Source: a bacterium (GTDB lineage: Bacteria; Eremiobacterota; Eremiobacteria; Baltobacterales; Baltobacteraceae). From it: a stretch of 7,722 nt of DNA. The position numbers and the translations under genes were made by a program. The stretch covers positions 1 through 7,722 of the forward strand of contig JAJYHP010000095.1 in assembly GCA_021784715.1 (NCBI GenBank), written 5' to 3'. Of this stretch, positions 1 through 6,712 are shown piece after piece. How positions within the stretch are numbered: position 1 is the first letter of the stretch; each line of letters starts with the position of its first letter. The notes below the pieces were generated by a model. It did not search any database and was not told the origin of the DNA. It was given only the letters and a program-made list of their open reading frames with translations.

Positions 1-476
1 GTGCGCTCGCCTTCGTCGCGGTCATTCCCGCCTCCGGAAAAGCGCTCGATCGCATCGGGAGCCGCAGCGTCCTGCTGCTCGGAAGCGCGTTTACCGCCGT
101 GGGCTTGGCGATCTTCGCGTTCGGCTTCACCTCGCTGCTCTGGAGCATCGTCGCCATGCTCGTCGCCGGGCTTGGCTTCGGCGCGCTTCTGGGCGCACCG
201 ACGCGGTACATTATTACCAACGCCACCGATGCCGCCCATCGTTCGACGGCGTTGGGTTTCCTGAGCCAAGCGCTGATCGTCGGGCAACTCGTGGGCGGTT
301 CGCTCGCCGGCGGACTCTTCGATTTACGGCACAACCACGACGCGGGGTTCCGCGCGGCGTACCTCGCATTCGTCCTCGTGGCCATCCTCGCGTTTCTCCT
401 CGCCGGCCGGCTCGATTCGCGGGAACGCGAACGGATGAGCGCCGCGAGCGAGAGCGTCGAGGGAAGCGTGGCGTAG
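1..476 (+). CDS. MFS transporter, C-terminal part (5' truncated by window edge)
   Basis: About 157 codons of the C-terminal half of a major facilitator superfamily permease, read in frame 3 from the window edge to TAG at 474-476. The fragment opens with the end of a membrane helix. The loop GKALDRIGSR follows, matching the MFS motif A repeat (GxLxDRxGxR) found between helices 8 and 9. Four hydrophobic helices come next (roughly residues 28-47, 50-75, 92-113 and 124-142), corresponding to TM9-12, then a charged cytoplasmic tail rich in Arg, Glu and Ser. The family moves small solutes or drugs across the inner membrane using ion gradients. Substrate residues cannot be judged from this half, so substrate is unknown. 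It lies 50 nt upstream of aidB on the same strand and could share its transcript. Confidence 0.85.
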   Translation, partial: ALAFVAVIPASGKALDRIGSRSVLLLGSAFTAVGLAIFAFGFTSLLWSIVAMLVAGLGFGALLGAPTRYIITNATDAAHRSTALGFLSQALIVGQLVGGSLAGGLFDLRHNHDAGFRAAYLAFVLVAILAFLLAGRLDSRERERMSAASESVEGSVA

Positions 477-526
477 CCGGCGAGCCCTCGCGAGGCCCCG
501 ATGCGAGGCCGCCGAACGATGAACGG

Positions 527-2164
527 ATGGAGACCCATCGCGTTTTCAACCAAGTCCCTCCCTTGGAGGGCTACGATCTCTTCTCTACCGATCGCGCGCT
601 GAGCGAGCTGCTGGCGCAACTCGCACCCGGAGCCGATTTCGAGGATGCACGCGCGCTCGGGCAGCTCGCCGGTGACGCGGAGTGGATCGAGCGCGGTCGA
701 TTGGCAAACGAGTTCCCGCCCGAATTGCAGGCTTTTACTGCGCGCGGCGAGCGGATCGACGAAGTTCGTTATCATCAGGCTTGGCACGATCTCATGCGCA
801 CGGCAACCGAACGCGGGCTGCACGCCGCAGCGTGGGTCGATCCTCGTCCGCACCCGCACCTGCGCCGCGCCGTCGGCTTCTATCTCTGGAGCCAAGTTGA
901 GGCCGGGCACGTCTGCCCGATCTCGATGACCGCTGCGGCGATACCGGCGATCCGTCATCAACCCGAACTTGCCGCGCAATGGGAACCGCACATCACCGCC
1001 CGCACCTACGACCCGGTGCTGGCGCCGTTCGCCGAAAAGAACTCCGCTCTCTGCGGCATGGCGATGACGGAGAAGCAAGGCGGCTCCGACGTGCGCGCCA
1101 ACACGACGACGGCAACCCCGCAGGGAGCCTCCGGCGGCGGTCATCTCTACACGCTGGTCGGGCACAAATGGTTCTGCTCCGCGCCGATGTGCGACATCTT
1201 CTTCGTGCTCGCGCAGGCGCCGGGTGGCCTAACCTGTTTTCTGTTGCCTCGCGTACTCCCCGACGGGACGCGAAACACGTTTATGATCCAACGCCTGAAA
1301 TCGAAGCTCGGCAATCGCAGCAATGCCTCGGCCGAGATCGAATTCGACGGAACGCAAGCGTGGGCGGTCGGTGAGGAAGGGCGCGGCGTCGCGACGATCG
1401 CGGCGATGATCAACCAAACGCGGCTCGACTGCGCGCTCGGCTCGGCCGCGCTGATGCGCCAAGCGCTCGCGCAAGCGATCCATCACGCACGCCATCGCAT
1501 GAGTTTCGGGCGCACGCTCGCCGAGCATCCGTCGATGTCGAACGTGCTCGCCGACCTCGCGTTGGAATCCGAGGCGGCTACGTTGCTCGCTCTGCGGCTC
1601 GCCGATGTCGCCGACGCAGCGGAGGGCGATCGCAACGCCGCGATCCTCAAACGCATCGGCACCGGTATCGGCAAGTTTTGGGTCTGCAAACGCGCGGTCG
1701 CGCACGTCGGCGAGGCGATCGAAGCGCTCGGCGGCAATGGTTATGTCGAGGAGTCGATGATGCCGCGACTCTATCGCGAAGTTCCGGTCAATTCGGTCTG
1801 GGAGGGCTCCGGCAACATCAACGCACTCGATATCCTGCGCGTGCTGCGCAAGGAACCCGAGAGCATCGAGGCGTTGCGCGCGGAGTACGAACCGATCCGC
1901 GATGACCGCCGCATGCGCGATGCGCTCGCGATGGTCGAGCGCTACCTCTCCGCCCCTCCCGAGGAGATCGAAGGAAGCGTCCGCGTGCTCGTCGAGCGAT
2001 TGGCGTTGCTGTGGCAGGCGGCGCTGATGCGCCGCTACTCGCCGCAAGATATCGCCGATGCGTTTATCGAGACGCGCTTCGGCGAACGGAGCAGCATCTT
2101 CGGGGCGATTTCGGCAAAACTTCCGTTCGGGCGCATCGTCGAGCGAGCCGCGCCGGTTTCATAA
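527..2164 (+). CDS. aidB: AidB-type acyl-CoA dehydrogenase, alkylation-response flavoprotein
   Basis: The 545-aa protein resembles E. coli AidB (541 aa) over its whole length. Shared blocks include an N-terminal HxVFNQ segment, PISMT near 134, MTEKQGGSD at 180-188 (FAD contact region), KLGNRSNAS at 260-268, and LYREVPVNSVWEGSGNI. Glu426 sits where acyl-CoA dehydrogenases keep the catalytic base. Order: N-terminal helical domain, central beta domain (about 180-290), FAD-binding helical domain (about 300-445), then the extra C-terminal helical domain (about 446-545) that in E. coli AidB binds DNA. E. coli AidB is an FAD tetramer of the Ada response that protects DNA from alkylation; its true substrate is unsettled. 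The ATG start is supported by alignment of the N-terminus with E. coli AidB; no clear Shine-Dalgarno is visible. No Ada-box or ada gene is seen, so alkylation control here is unproven. Confidence 0.96.
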   Translation: METHRVFNQVPPLEGYDLFSTDRALSELLAQLAPGADFEDARALGQLAGDAEWIERGRLANEFPPELQAFTARGERIDEVRYHQAWHDLMRTATERGLHAAAWVDPRPHPHLRRAVGFYLWSQVEAGHVCPISMTAAAIPAIRHQPELAAQWEPHITARTYDPVLAPFAEKNSALCGMAMTEKQGGSDVRANTTTATPQGASGGGHLYTLVGHKWFCSAPMCDIFFVLAQAPGGLTCFLLPRVLPDGTRNTFMIQRLKSKLGNRSNASAEIEFDGTQAWAVGEEGRGVATIAAMINQTRLDCALGSAALMRQALAQAIHHARHRMSFGRTLAEHPSMSNVLADLALESEAATLLALRLADVADAAEGDRNAAILKRIGTGIGKFWVCKRAVAHVGEAIEALGGNGYVEESMMPRLYREVPVNSVWEGSGNINALDILRVLRKEPESIEALRAEYEPIRDDRRMRDALAMVERYLSAPPEEIEGSVRVLVERLALLWQAALMRRYSPQDIADAFIETRFGERSSIFGAISAKLPFGRIVERAAPVS

Positions 2165-2171
2165 AGTGTCT

Positions 2172-2768
2172 ATGTCACAGATGCGCGCGCCGCGATTCGT
2201 CCGTAACTCCCGCCACTTGGCTCACCGTGCCTGGACCGAGCGCGAACGGCGGATCGTCTGGCGTGGCTTAAGCGGGCGCTTGGCGATCGCGATCGAGCCG
2301 TTCTTGGGGATGTTCTTCATGGGTTTTCTCACGTGGGGAATCATCTGGCGCTCCGAGCACGTCGCGTCGGATCGCGATCTCATCAAGATCGCCTGGATCT
2401 TCGGCATTGGAGCGATTGCCTTCGCCGCCTATTTCGTCGCCGTGCTGATAGCGCCGTTTATCGCCTATCTCCAAACCTTCAAGCCGATCTTCATCCTCGA
2501 CGGCTACGTTCGCTATCGCGGCCCCGACGAGCGCTCCAGCGAGGAGGCCTCGGGATACGTCGCCGCACTTTTTGAGGACCGTAGCGTCGCCTGCGAGTGG
2601 GAGTTTCTCGGCAGCAAAGATCTCGAGCCGATTATGATACCGGCGCACCTCGAGTTCTCGAGGTACGCCGGTATTCATCGCATCGACGGCGTGGCGACCG
2701 GCGTCCTCCCCGACGGCGAGCTGCCGCTGCTGGCAATCGGTATCGCGCCTCGACGCGGCCCGAATTAG
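2172..2768 (+). CDS. Unrecognised two-helix membrane protein with soluble C-terminal domain
   Basis: A 198-aa protein I do not recognise. Residues 1-36 are basic (MSQMRAPRF then an Arg-rich stretch). Two membrane helices follow at about 37-59 and 74-100, and then a soluble tail of about 100 residues with blocks KPIFILDGYVRYR and EFSRYAGIHRIDG. The positive-inside rule puts both ends in the cytoplasm. The start is uncertain: ATG 2172 lies 7 nt after the aidB stop, ATG 2181 is also in frame, and GTG 2166 is possible. The open frame reaches back to 2058 inside aidB, but that extension is Arg/Ser-rich, as out-of-frame translation would be. Spacing implies co-transcription with aidB, though no functional link can be read from sequence. 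The stop TAG shares two bases with the stop of the convergent 65-aa gene. A strong inverted repeat occupies codons 156-168. Confidence 0.75.
   Translation: MSQMRAPRFVRNSRHLAHRAWTERERRIVWRGLSGRLAIAIEPFLGMFFMGFLTWGIIWRSEHVASDRDLIKIAWIFGIGAIAFAAYFVAVLIAPFIAYLQTFKPIFILDGYVRYRGPDERSSEEASGYVAALFEDRSVACEWEFLGSKDLEPIMIPAHLEFSRYAGIHRIDGVATGVLPDGELPLLAIGIAPRRGPN
2637..2674. repeat. 38-nt near-perfect inverted repeat inside the 3' end of the membrane-protein gene
   Basis: Pairing outward from the centre at 2655/2656, position 2637 matches 2674 and so on inward, with a single mismatch (2646 C against 2665 A) and a GTTC tetraloop at 2654-2657. A G-U pair (2636/2675) can extend it. Each arm carries CTCGAG (2649-2654 and 2657-2662), and a third CTCGAG lies just outside at 2622-2627. 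Neither strand has a T-run after the stem, so it is not a textbook intrinsic terminator. It lies 91-128 nt before the stop-to-stop junction of the two convergent operons, where a U-less terminator or an RNA-stabilising hairpin would make sense. The right arm uses AGG for Arg, the only AGG or AGA codon in that gene. Confidence 0.8.
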
Positions 2769-2962
2769 AACGCTTTCGAGAGGTCGATCCGCAACGATTC
2801 CAGCGAGGGCCACACGTGCCCGAAGCCGGCGTTGAATATGACGCCCGCGCCGATTGAAAAGACGGCGATCACGCCGAACACCACCAACACGATGACGGCT
2901 TTGGGTATGCCGCCGGATTGCGGAACGGTGGAGAAATCGATCCCTTCTGGTTTGTCGTGCAT
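2765..2962 (-). CDS. Small single-helix membrane protein at the end of the caa3 oxidase operon
   Basis: A 65-aa protein that I do not recognise. A polar N-terminus (MHDKPEGIDFSTVPQSGG, residues 1-18) precedes one strong membrane helix at about 20-44 (KAVIVLVVFGVIAVF and onward), followed by a short amphipathic tail (WPSLESLRIDLSKAF). ATG at 2960-2962 lies only 3 nt after the stop of the 72-aa gene; a GGCGG stretch inside the end of that gene may act as a weak ribosome site. Position as the last gene of the oxidase operon suggests an accessory subunit or assembly factor, comparable in place, though not in visible sequence, to the small subunits of other oxidases. It lacks Cys and has only one His (H2), so it is unlikely to bind heme or copper alone. 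Its TAA stop overlaps the TAG of the convergent + strand gene. Confidence 0.7.
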   Translation of the reverse strand: MHDKPEGIDFSTVPQSGGIPKAVIVLVVFGVIAVFSIGAGVIFNAGFGHVWPSLESLRIDLSKAF

Positions 2963-2965
2963 GCT

Positions 2966-3184
2966 CTATGCCGCCTTTCCGAAGTTCCCGAGAACGTGCG
3001 CCCCGGCCAAGAGCGCGATCAACGCGCCGAACGCGAGAAGCGCCAACATAATTTTAAAGAATTGATTGTCGAGCCCGGGCGTCTTCCAATCGTTTTTTAG
3101 CGCGACGACAGAGACGAAGAACACAACGATACCGCCGGCGATGGCGCCGACCCGTTCGATATTGGCAATCATTGGACCAGTCAC
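2966..3184 (-). CDS. Small two-helix membrane protein in the caa3 operon, candidate accessory subunit
   Basis: A 72-aa protein with two membrane helices, about 11-29 and 44-65, joined by a polar loop (KNDWKTPGLDNQFFK). It occupies the place directly after subunit III where many caa3 operons encode subunit IV (CtaF). It is shorter than usual CtaF proteins (near 100 aa, three helices), and I see no recognisable CtaF motif. Start choice: GTG at 3182-3184 has AAGGAG eight bases upstream, which favours it over the in-frame ATG at 3170-3172. The Shine-Dalgarno overlaps the ctaE stop codon, implying translational coupling. Its own TAG lies 3 nt before the 65-aa gene. A role as structural subunit or assembly factor of the oxidase is inferred from position only. 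Confidence 0.75.
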   Translation of the reverse strand: MTGPMIANIERVGAIAGGIVVFFVSVVALKNDWKTPGLDNQFFKIMLALLAFGALIALLAGAHVLGNFGKAA

Positions 3185-3192
3185 GTACGCAA

Positions 3193-3198
3193 CTCCTT
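3193..3198 (-). promoter_or_regulatory. Shine-Dalgarno AAGGAG deciding the GTG start of the 72-aa gene
   Basis: On the minus strand AAGGAG lies 8 nt before GTG 3182-3184. Its first two bases are shared with the TAA stop of ctaE (3197-3199), so ribosomes ending ctaE are placed on the next start. It is the clearest ribosome binding site in the window. Confidence 0.8.
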
Positions 3199-3823
3199 AA
3201 ATGAGATAGAAGATCGAGAAAAGCACGACCCAGATAATATCGACGAAGTGCCAATACAACGTGCCTGCGGTCAGACCGAAATACTTCTCTTTGGTATAGA
3301 CGCCGTGGATCGATTGGAGAAGCAATACGGTGAGATAGACTACGCCGACGGCAACGTGAAAGCCGTGCATCCCGGTAAGCGTAAAGAACGATGCGCCGAA
3401 GATGCCGCTACCCGCCCACGAAATTTTATCGACGAAATAGAGATGGGTGTACTCGTATGCTTGCCCGCCGAGGAAGGCGATGCCGAGCACGATCGTCGCA
3501 ATGAGGAAGCCGGCATATTTATTGAAATTCCCGTGCTTCCAATTCTCCAGCGCGTAATGCATCGTCGCGCCGGAACCGAAGAGCACCACCGAGTTCCAGG
3601 CCGCAAAGGCGACGTTGAGGCGAGCGATCCCCGGCGGCGGCCACGACTGGCCGCTATTGCGAAGATAGAGATAGGCGAAGATGAACGCCGAGAACAGCAC
3701 GACGTCGCTGAAGAGAAAGAACAGGAATCCGGTCAGCCGAAGGTCGCGCGTTTCCTCGTAGAAACGATCGACGCCGCCCTCGGCGTGTTCGGCGTGCTGA
3801 TGGGGAAGTGAGGCGACTGCCAC
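3197..3823 (-). CDS. ctaE: Cytochrome c oxidase subunit III, short five-helix form
   Basis: A 208-aa subunit III (CoxC/CtaE) that stabilises the catalytic core of the oxidase in the inner membrane and is linked in the family to keeping the D proton channel supplied. Five helices fit the short bacterial form without the first two helices of mitochondrial COX3 (261 aa). Family blocks seen are TGFLFFLFSDVVLFSAF (31-47), WPPPGIARLN, GGQAYEY, TGMHGFHV and WHFVDIIWVVLF near the C-terminus. Asp40 stands where bovine COX3 has the DCCD-reactive Glu90, a substitution also found in quinol oxidase CyoC. The start is GTG with AAAGG 8 nt upstream. It follows ctaD by 27 nt, and its stop is embedded in the ribosome site of the next gene. 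Confidence 0.97.
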   Translation of the reverse strand: MAVASLPHQHAEHAEGGVDRFYEETRDLRLTGFLFFLFSDVVLFSAFIFAYLYLRNSGQSWPPPGIARLNVAFAAWNSVVLFGSGATMHYALENWKHGNFNKYAGFLIATIVLGIAFLGGQAYEYTHLYFVDKISWAGSGIFGASFFTLTGMHGFHVAVGVVYLTVLLLQSIHGVYTKEKYFGLTAGTLYWHFVDIIWVVLFSIFYLI

Positions 3824-3831
3824 CGTTACTA

Positions 3832-3840
3832 CCTTTCCTC
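3832..3840 (-). promoter_or_regulatory. Ribosome binding site for the GTG start of ctaE
   Basis: Minus-strand GAGGAAAGG lies in the 27-nt gap between ctaD and ctaE. The AAAGG part ends 8 nt before GTG 3821-3823, supporting this non-ATG start. Confidence 0.6.
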
Positions 3841-3850
3841 GAAAACGCGA

Positions 3851-5530
3851 TCAGTGAGCGCCGGCCGGAACCGGAGCGGGGGCATCGTTCAATTCGTCCT
3901 CGAGCCCTCGGTATGGGAGCGGCTCGCTGAAGTCATACGGCAAGCCGTAGACGGTCGGCACGTGCTTGAAGTTGTAATAGTGCGGCGGCGACGGAATCTG
4001 CCACTCGAGCGTGCGTGCCTTCCACGGGTTCGGGCCCGCTTTCTTTCCGCGCCGCAAGCTCACGAGAATATTCACGAAGAAGAGCAGAATCGCAATCGTC
4101 ATCACGTACGAGGATACCGATTCCACGCGATTCCAGAACTGGAATTGCGGATCGTAGACGGCGACGCGGCGCGGCATCCCTTCGAAGCCGAGCCAATGCA
4201 TCGGCAAGAACGTGCCGTTAAAGCCGGCGACGAAAAGCCAGAAATGCCACTTGCCCAGCGTCTCGTTCATCATGCGCCCCGACATCTTCGGGAACCAGTA
4301 ATAGAAACCGGCGAAGATGCCCATGAGGCTTCCCCCGACCAGCACGTAATGGAAGTGCGCGACGACGAAGTAGGTGCCGTGAAGATGCAGATCGGTCGGA
4401 ACCGAAGCGAGGAAGATACCGGTGATACCGCCGAGCGCGAAGAGCACGACGAAGCCGATTGCGAAGAGCATCGCACTGGTGAAGTGAATCTTCCCTCCCC
4501 ACAGCGTCGTGATCCACGAGAAGATCTTCACGCCGGTCGGCACCGCGATCACGAACGTCAGCAACATAAATGGAAGCTGCATGAACGGCGCGAGCCCCGA
4601 GGTAAACATGTGATGCGCCCAGACCATGAAGCCTGCAAGGGCGATGGTTACCGACGAAAACGCGATCATCTTGTACCCGAAGATCGGCTTGCGCGCAAAG
4701 GTCGGGAGAATCTCGGAGATCATACCGAACGCCGGTAGGATCATGATATAGACGGCGGGGTGGGAGTAGAACCAGAACATATGCTGCCAGAGCAGCGGGC
4801 TGCCGCCCTTGGTCGGGTCGAAGAACGGGACGCCGAACTGGCGCTCCATGAAGAGCGCGGCAAGCGCTCCGGCGAGCGCCGTGGTTGCGACCATCGAAAG
4901 CGGTGCGGTCGCCAACTGCGCCCAAACGAAGAGCGGCATCCGCGTGAGCGTCATGCCCGGCGCGCGCATCTTCAAGATCGTTACCATGAAATTCATGCCG
5001 GTCAACGTCGAGCTGATGCCGACTAAGAAGATCGCCGCGCACCACATCGAGGTTCCGGCCTCGCCCTGCAGCGACATCGGCGGATACTCGGTCCAACCGG
5101 CGACCGGCGCGCCCATCAAGAACGAACTAAAGAGCATCAACCCCGCGACCGGAAACATCCAAAAGCTGATCATATTCAGCCACGGGAAGGCGACATCGCG
5201 CGCCCCGAGTTGTAAAGGCATCACGAAGTTTCCGAAGGCGCCGGTCATCAAGGGGATGACGACCAGCCACACCATCGCGCTTCCGTGGATCGAGTACACC
5301 TCGTTATAGGTATTGTTACTGACGAAGCCGCCGTTCGCGTTCATCAGCTGCGTGCGAATGACTTCGGCGAGAAGACCGGCGAGCACGAGAAAGATAAAGC
5401 CGGTGATGAGGTACTGAATGCCGATGATCTTGTGATCGATCGAAAACACGTACCGCCGGATGAAGCCTTGCGGCTCGGGGTGAACGTGGTCGGCGATACC
5501 GCCGCCGACGTGAGTTGCTGCTACTGCCAT
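3851..5530 (-). CDS. ctaD: Cytochrome c oxidase subunit I, A2-type heme-copper oxidase
   Basis: The 559-aa catalytic subunit (CtaD/CoxA), with about twelve membrane helices, reduces O2 to water at heme a3/CuB and pumps protons. Visible ligands: low-spin heme a by His82 and His394, heme a3 by His392, and CuB by His257, His306 and His307, with Tyr261 placed for the His-Tyr crosslink. K-channel residues Lys335, Thr332 and Ser272 and D-channel residues Asp112, Asn101 and Asn119 are present. The helix VI motif is YSHPAVY (255-261): Ala259 replaces the Glu of A1 enzymes and Tyr255-Ser256 take over, which defines the A2 subfamily (as in Rhodothermus and Thermus caa3). The protein ends in an Ala/Pro-rich tail. 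ATG start has GGGAG 7 nt upstream and lies 13 nt after ctaC. No residue needed for catalysis is missing. Confidence 0.98.
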   Translation of the reverse strand: MAVAATHVGGGIADHVHPEPQGFIRRYVFSIDHKIIGIQYLITGFIFLVLAGLLAEVIRTQLMNANGGFVSNNTYNEVYSIHGSAMVWLVVIPLMTGAFGNFVMPLQLGARDVAFPWLNMISFWMFPVAGLMLFSSFLMGAPVAGWTEYPPMSLQGEAGTSMWCAAIFLVGISSTLTGMNFMVTILKMRAPGMTLTRMPLFVWAQLATAPLSMVATTALAGALAALFMERQFGVPFFDPTKGGSPLLWQHMFWFYSHPAVYIMILPAFGMISEILPTFARKPIFGYKMIAFSSVTIALAGFMVWAHHMFTSGLAPFMQLPFMLLTFVIAVPTGVKIFSWITTLWGGKIHFTSAMLFAIGFVVLFALGGITGIFLASVPTDLHLHGTYFVVAHFHYVLVGGSLMGIFAGFYYWFPKMSGRMMNETLGKWHFWLFVAGFNGTFLPMHWLGFEGMPRRVAVYDPQFQFWNRVESVSSYVMTIAILLFFVNILVSLRRGKKAGPNPWKARTLEWQIPSPPHYYNFKHVPTVYGLPYDFSEPLPYRGLEDELNDAPAPVPAGAH

Positions 5531-5543
5531 AATCTTTCTCCCG

Positions 5544-6647
5544 CTACTTCAACGAGTTGAGGTAGGCTACGAGGTTTGCGATGTCTTTATCGGTGAGTGC
5601 ATTTTGCACCTGAGTGGGCATCTGGCCGTACGAGCCTTGGAGCCCATGTTGAAGAATATCGGCGACGTTTGCCGGGGTCGCCGGCTTGCCGCTGAGGAGG
5701 TTGGGATGCGCGGGATCGTGCAGGACGCCCTTGAGCCCCGGGCCGACGATGCGATGCGAGAAGGGCGCAATCGCGTGGCAAGCCGAACACTTCTGCGAGA
5801 AGAGTACCTGGCCGGCGGCGGCGGAGCCGTCGCTCAGATCGATCGGTGCCGAAGAGATTTGCGGCAGCGCGTTGCTCGCCGACGCATTCTTCACTTGCCA
5901 CTGATGGTACCAGGCGTCGTACGCGGCCTTCGGTTGTATTACGAGGTATTGTTTGTCCATCACCGCGTGGTTCACACCGCAGAATTCGGTGCAGATAATC
6001 CGATACCGACCGACACGATCGGTGGTGAAGCGCATCACGTTCACGAGCCCCGGCACCATATCTTGTTTCAATCGCATCGCCGGCACCCAGAACGAATGAA
6101 TGACATCTTCGGAACTGACGTTGAGCGTGACCGGTTCGCCGACGGGAAGATGCATGTTGCCGGTAACCTCGCCGTTGATACCGGGATAGCGGAACGTGTA
6201 GAACCACTGGTGCCCGATCGATTCGACGACGAGCCCGGCCGGCGTCGCCGCCGACGCGATCTGAATCGGGAACCACACGCGAACGCTCGCCCAAGAGATG
6301 AGAATAACGGCGATGGTGGGGAGGACCGTCCACCACAGTTCGAGTTTGTGGTTATCGTGAATCTGAACGCCGAGCGCGTCGGGCGCATCGTCCTTGCGCG
6401 CGCGAAAAACGATCGAGAAAAAGACCGCATAACCGAGGATAAAAATGAAGAGCGCGATGCCGACTGCAAGAAAGACGCGGAAGAGCTCGTCGATCTGCGT
6501 GGCGACGGTTACCGCCGTGGGCATCCAACGCGAGAGCGGCGTCACCGCCCAAAAATACATATTCGCGACGGCAAGCAATGAAAGAAAGGCCGTGAACGGC
6601 CAAAAGCCCGGGCCGAGCCCCTTCACGCTGGACTGTTTCTCAATCAC
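5544..6647 (-). CDS. ctaC: Cytochrome c oxidase subunit II with fused C-terminal cytochrome c (caa3 type)
   Basis: A 367-aa subunit II that accepts electrons outside the cytoplasmic membrane and passes them to subunit I. An extra hydrophobic segment at about 15-36 (signal peptide or added anchor, no lipobox Cys) precedes the usual two helices (about 55-82 and 104-126). The CuA cupredoxin domain (about 137-240) keeps all ligands: His184, Cys219, Glu221, Cys223, His227 and Met230. The aromatic patch GHQWFYTF (145-152) has Trp148 where electrons enter from cytochrome c in related enzymes. A polar linker leads to a mono-heme cytochrome c domain with CSACH (287-291) and a probable distal Met343 in GQMP. 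This fusion makes the enzyme a caa3 oxidase. The start is GTG (6645-6647), supported by GAAAGGA 6 nt upstream. It is the first gene of the operon. Confidence 0.97.
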   Translation of the reverse strand: MIEKQSSVKGLGPGFWPFTAFLSLLAVANMYFWAVTPLSRWMPTAVTVATQIDELFRVFLAVGIALFIFILGYAVFFSIVFRARKDDAPDALGVQIHDNHKLELWWTVLPTIAVILISWASVRVWFPIQIASAATPAGLVVESIGHQWFYTFRYPGINGEVTGNMHLPVGEPVTLNVSSEDVIHSFWVPAMRLKQDMVPGLVNVMRFTTDRVGRYRIICTEFCGVNHAVMDKQYLVIQPKAAYDAWYHQWQVKNASASNALPQISSAPIDLSDGSAAAGQVLFSQKCSACHAIAPFSHRIVGPGLKGVLHDPAHPNLLSGKPATPANVADILQHGLQGSYGQMPTQVQNALTDKDIANLVAYLNSLK

Positions 6648-6653
6648 CGACTA

Positions 6654-6660
6654 TCCTTTC
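6654..6660 (-). promoter_or_regulatory. Ribosome binding site for the GTG start of ctaC
   Basis: Minus-strand GAAAGGA, 6 nt before GTG 6645-6647. It supports the non-ATG start of the first oxidase gene; no in-frame ATG lies close downstream. Confidence 0.6.
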
Positions 6661-6712
6661 ACGATGCATCGTTCGGAGACGCTCTTCTTCGATTGTTCCC
6701 GAGTTATTCTCA

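Noticed and set aside
486..495. 10-bp palindrome CCTCGCGAGG between the MFS gene and aidB
   Set aside because: Too short to form a useful hairpin, with no T-run after it, and such palindromes are common at this base composition.
1229..2047. 272-codon minus-strand frame opposite aidB
   Set aside because: Antisense shadow; aidB is unambiguous along this whole stretch.
2058..2171. N-terminal extension of the membrane-protein gene into aidB
   Set aside because: The extension is Arg/Ser-rich out-of-frame translation of aidB; ATG 2172 after the aidB stop is a better start.
2268..2813. 181-codon minus-strand frame spanning the convergent junction
   Set aside because: It runs through both the + strand membrane-protein gene and the 65-aa gene, whose membrane helices and tight spacing are better supported.
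3854..4738. Long + strand open frame (294 codons) opposite ctaD
   Set aside because: It is antisense to a certain ctaD, rich in Arg, His and Glu with no recognisable domain, and is explained by the GC-skewed codon use of the real gene.
4218..5096. 292-codon minus-strand frame overlapping ctaD in another frame
   Set aside because: Arg/Asp-rich out-of-frame translation of ctaD; the ctaD frame holds every oxidase motif.
5604..6581. 325-codon + strand frame opposite ctaC
   Set aside because: Antisense shadow of ctaC with an Arg/Asp-rich composition and no domain.
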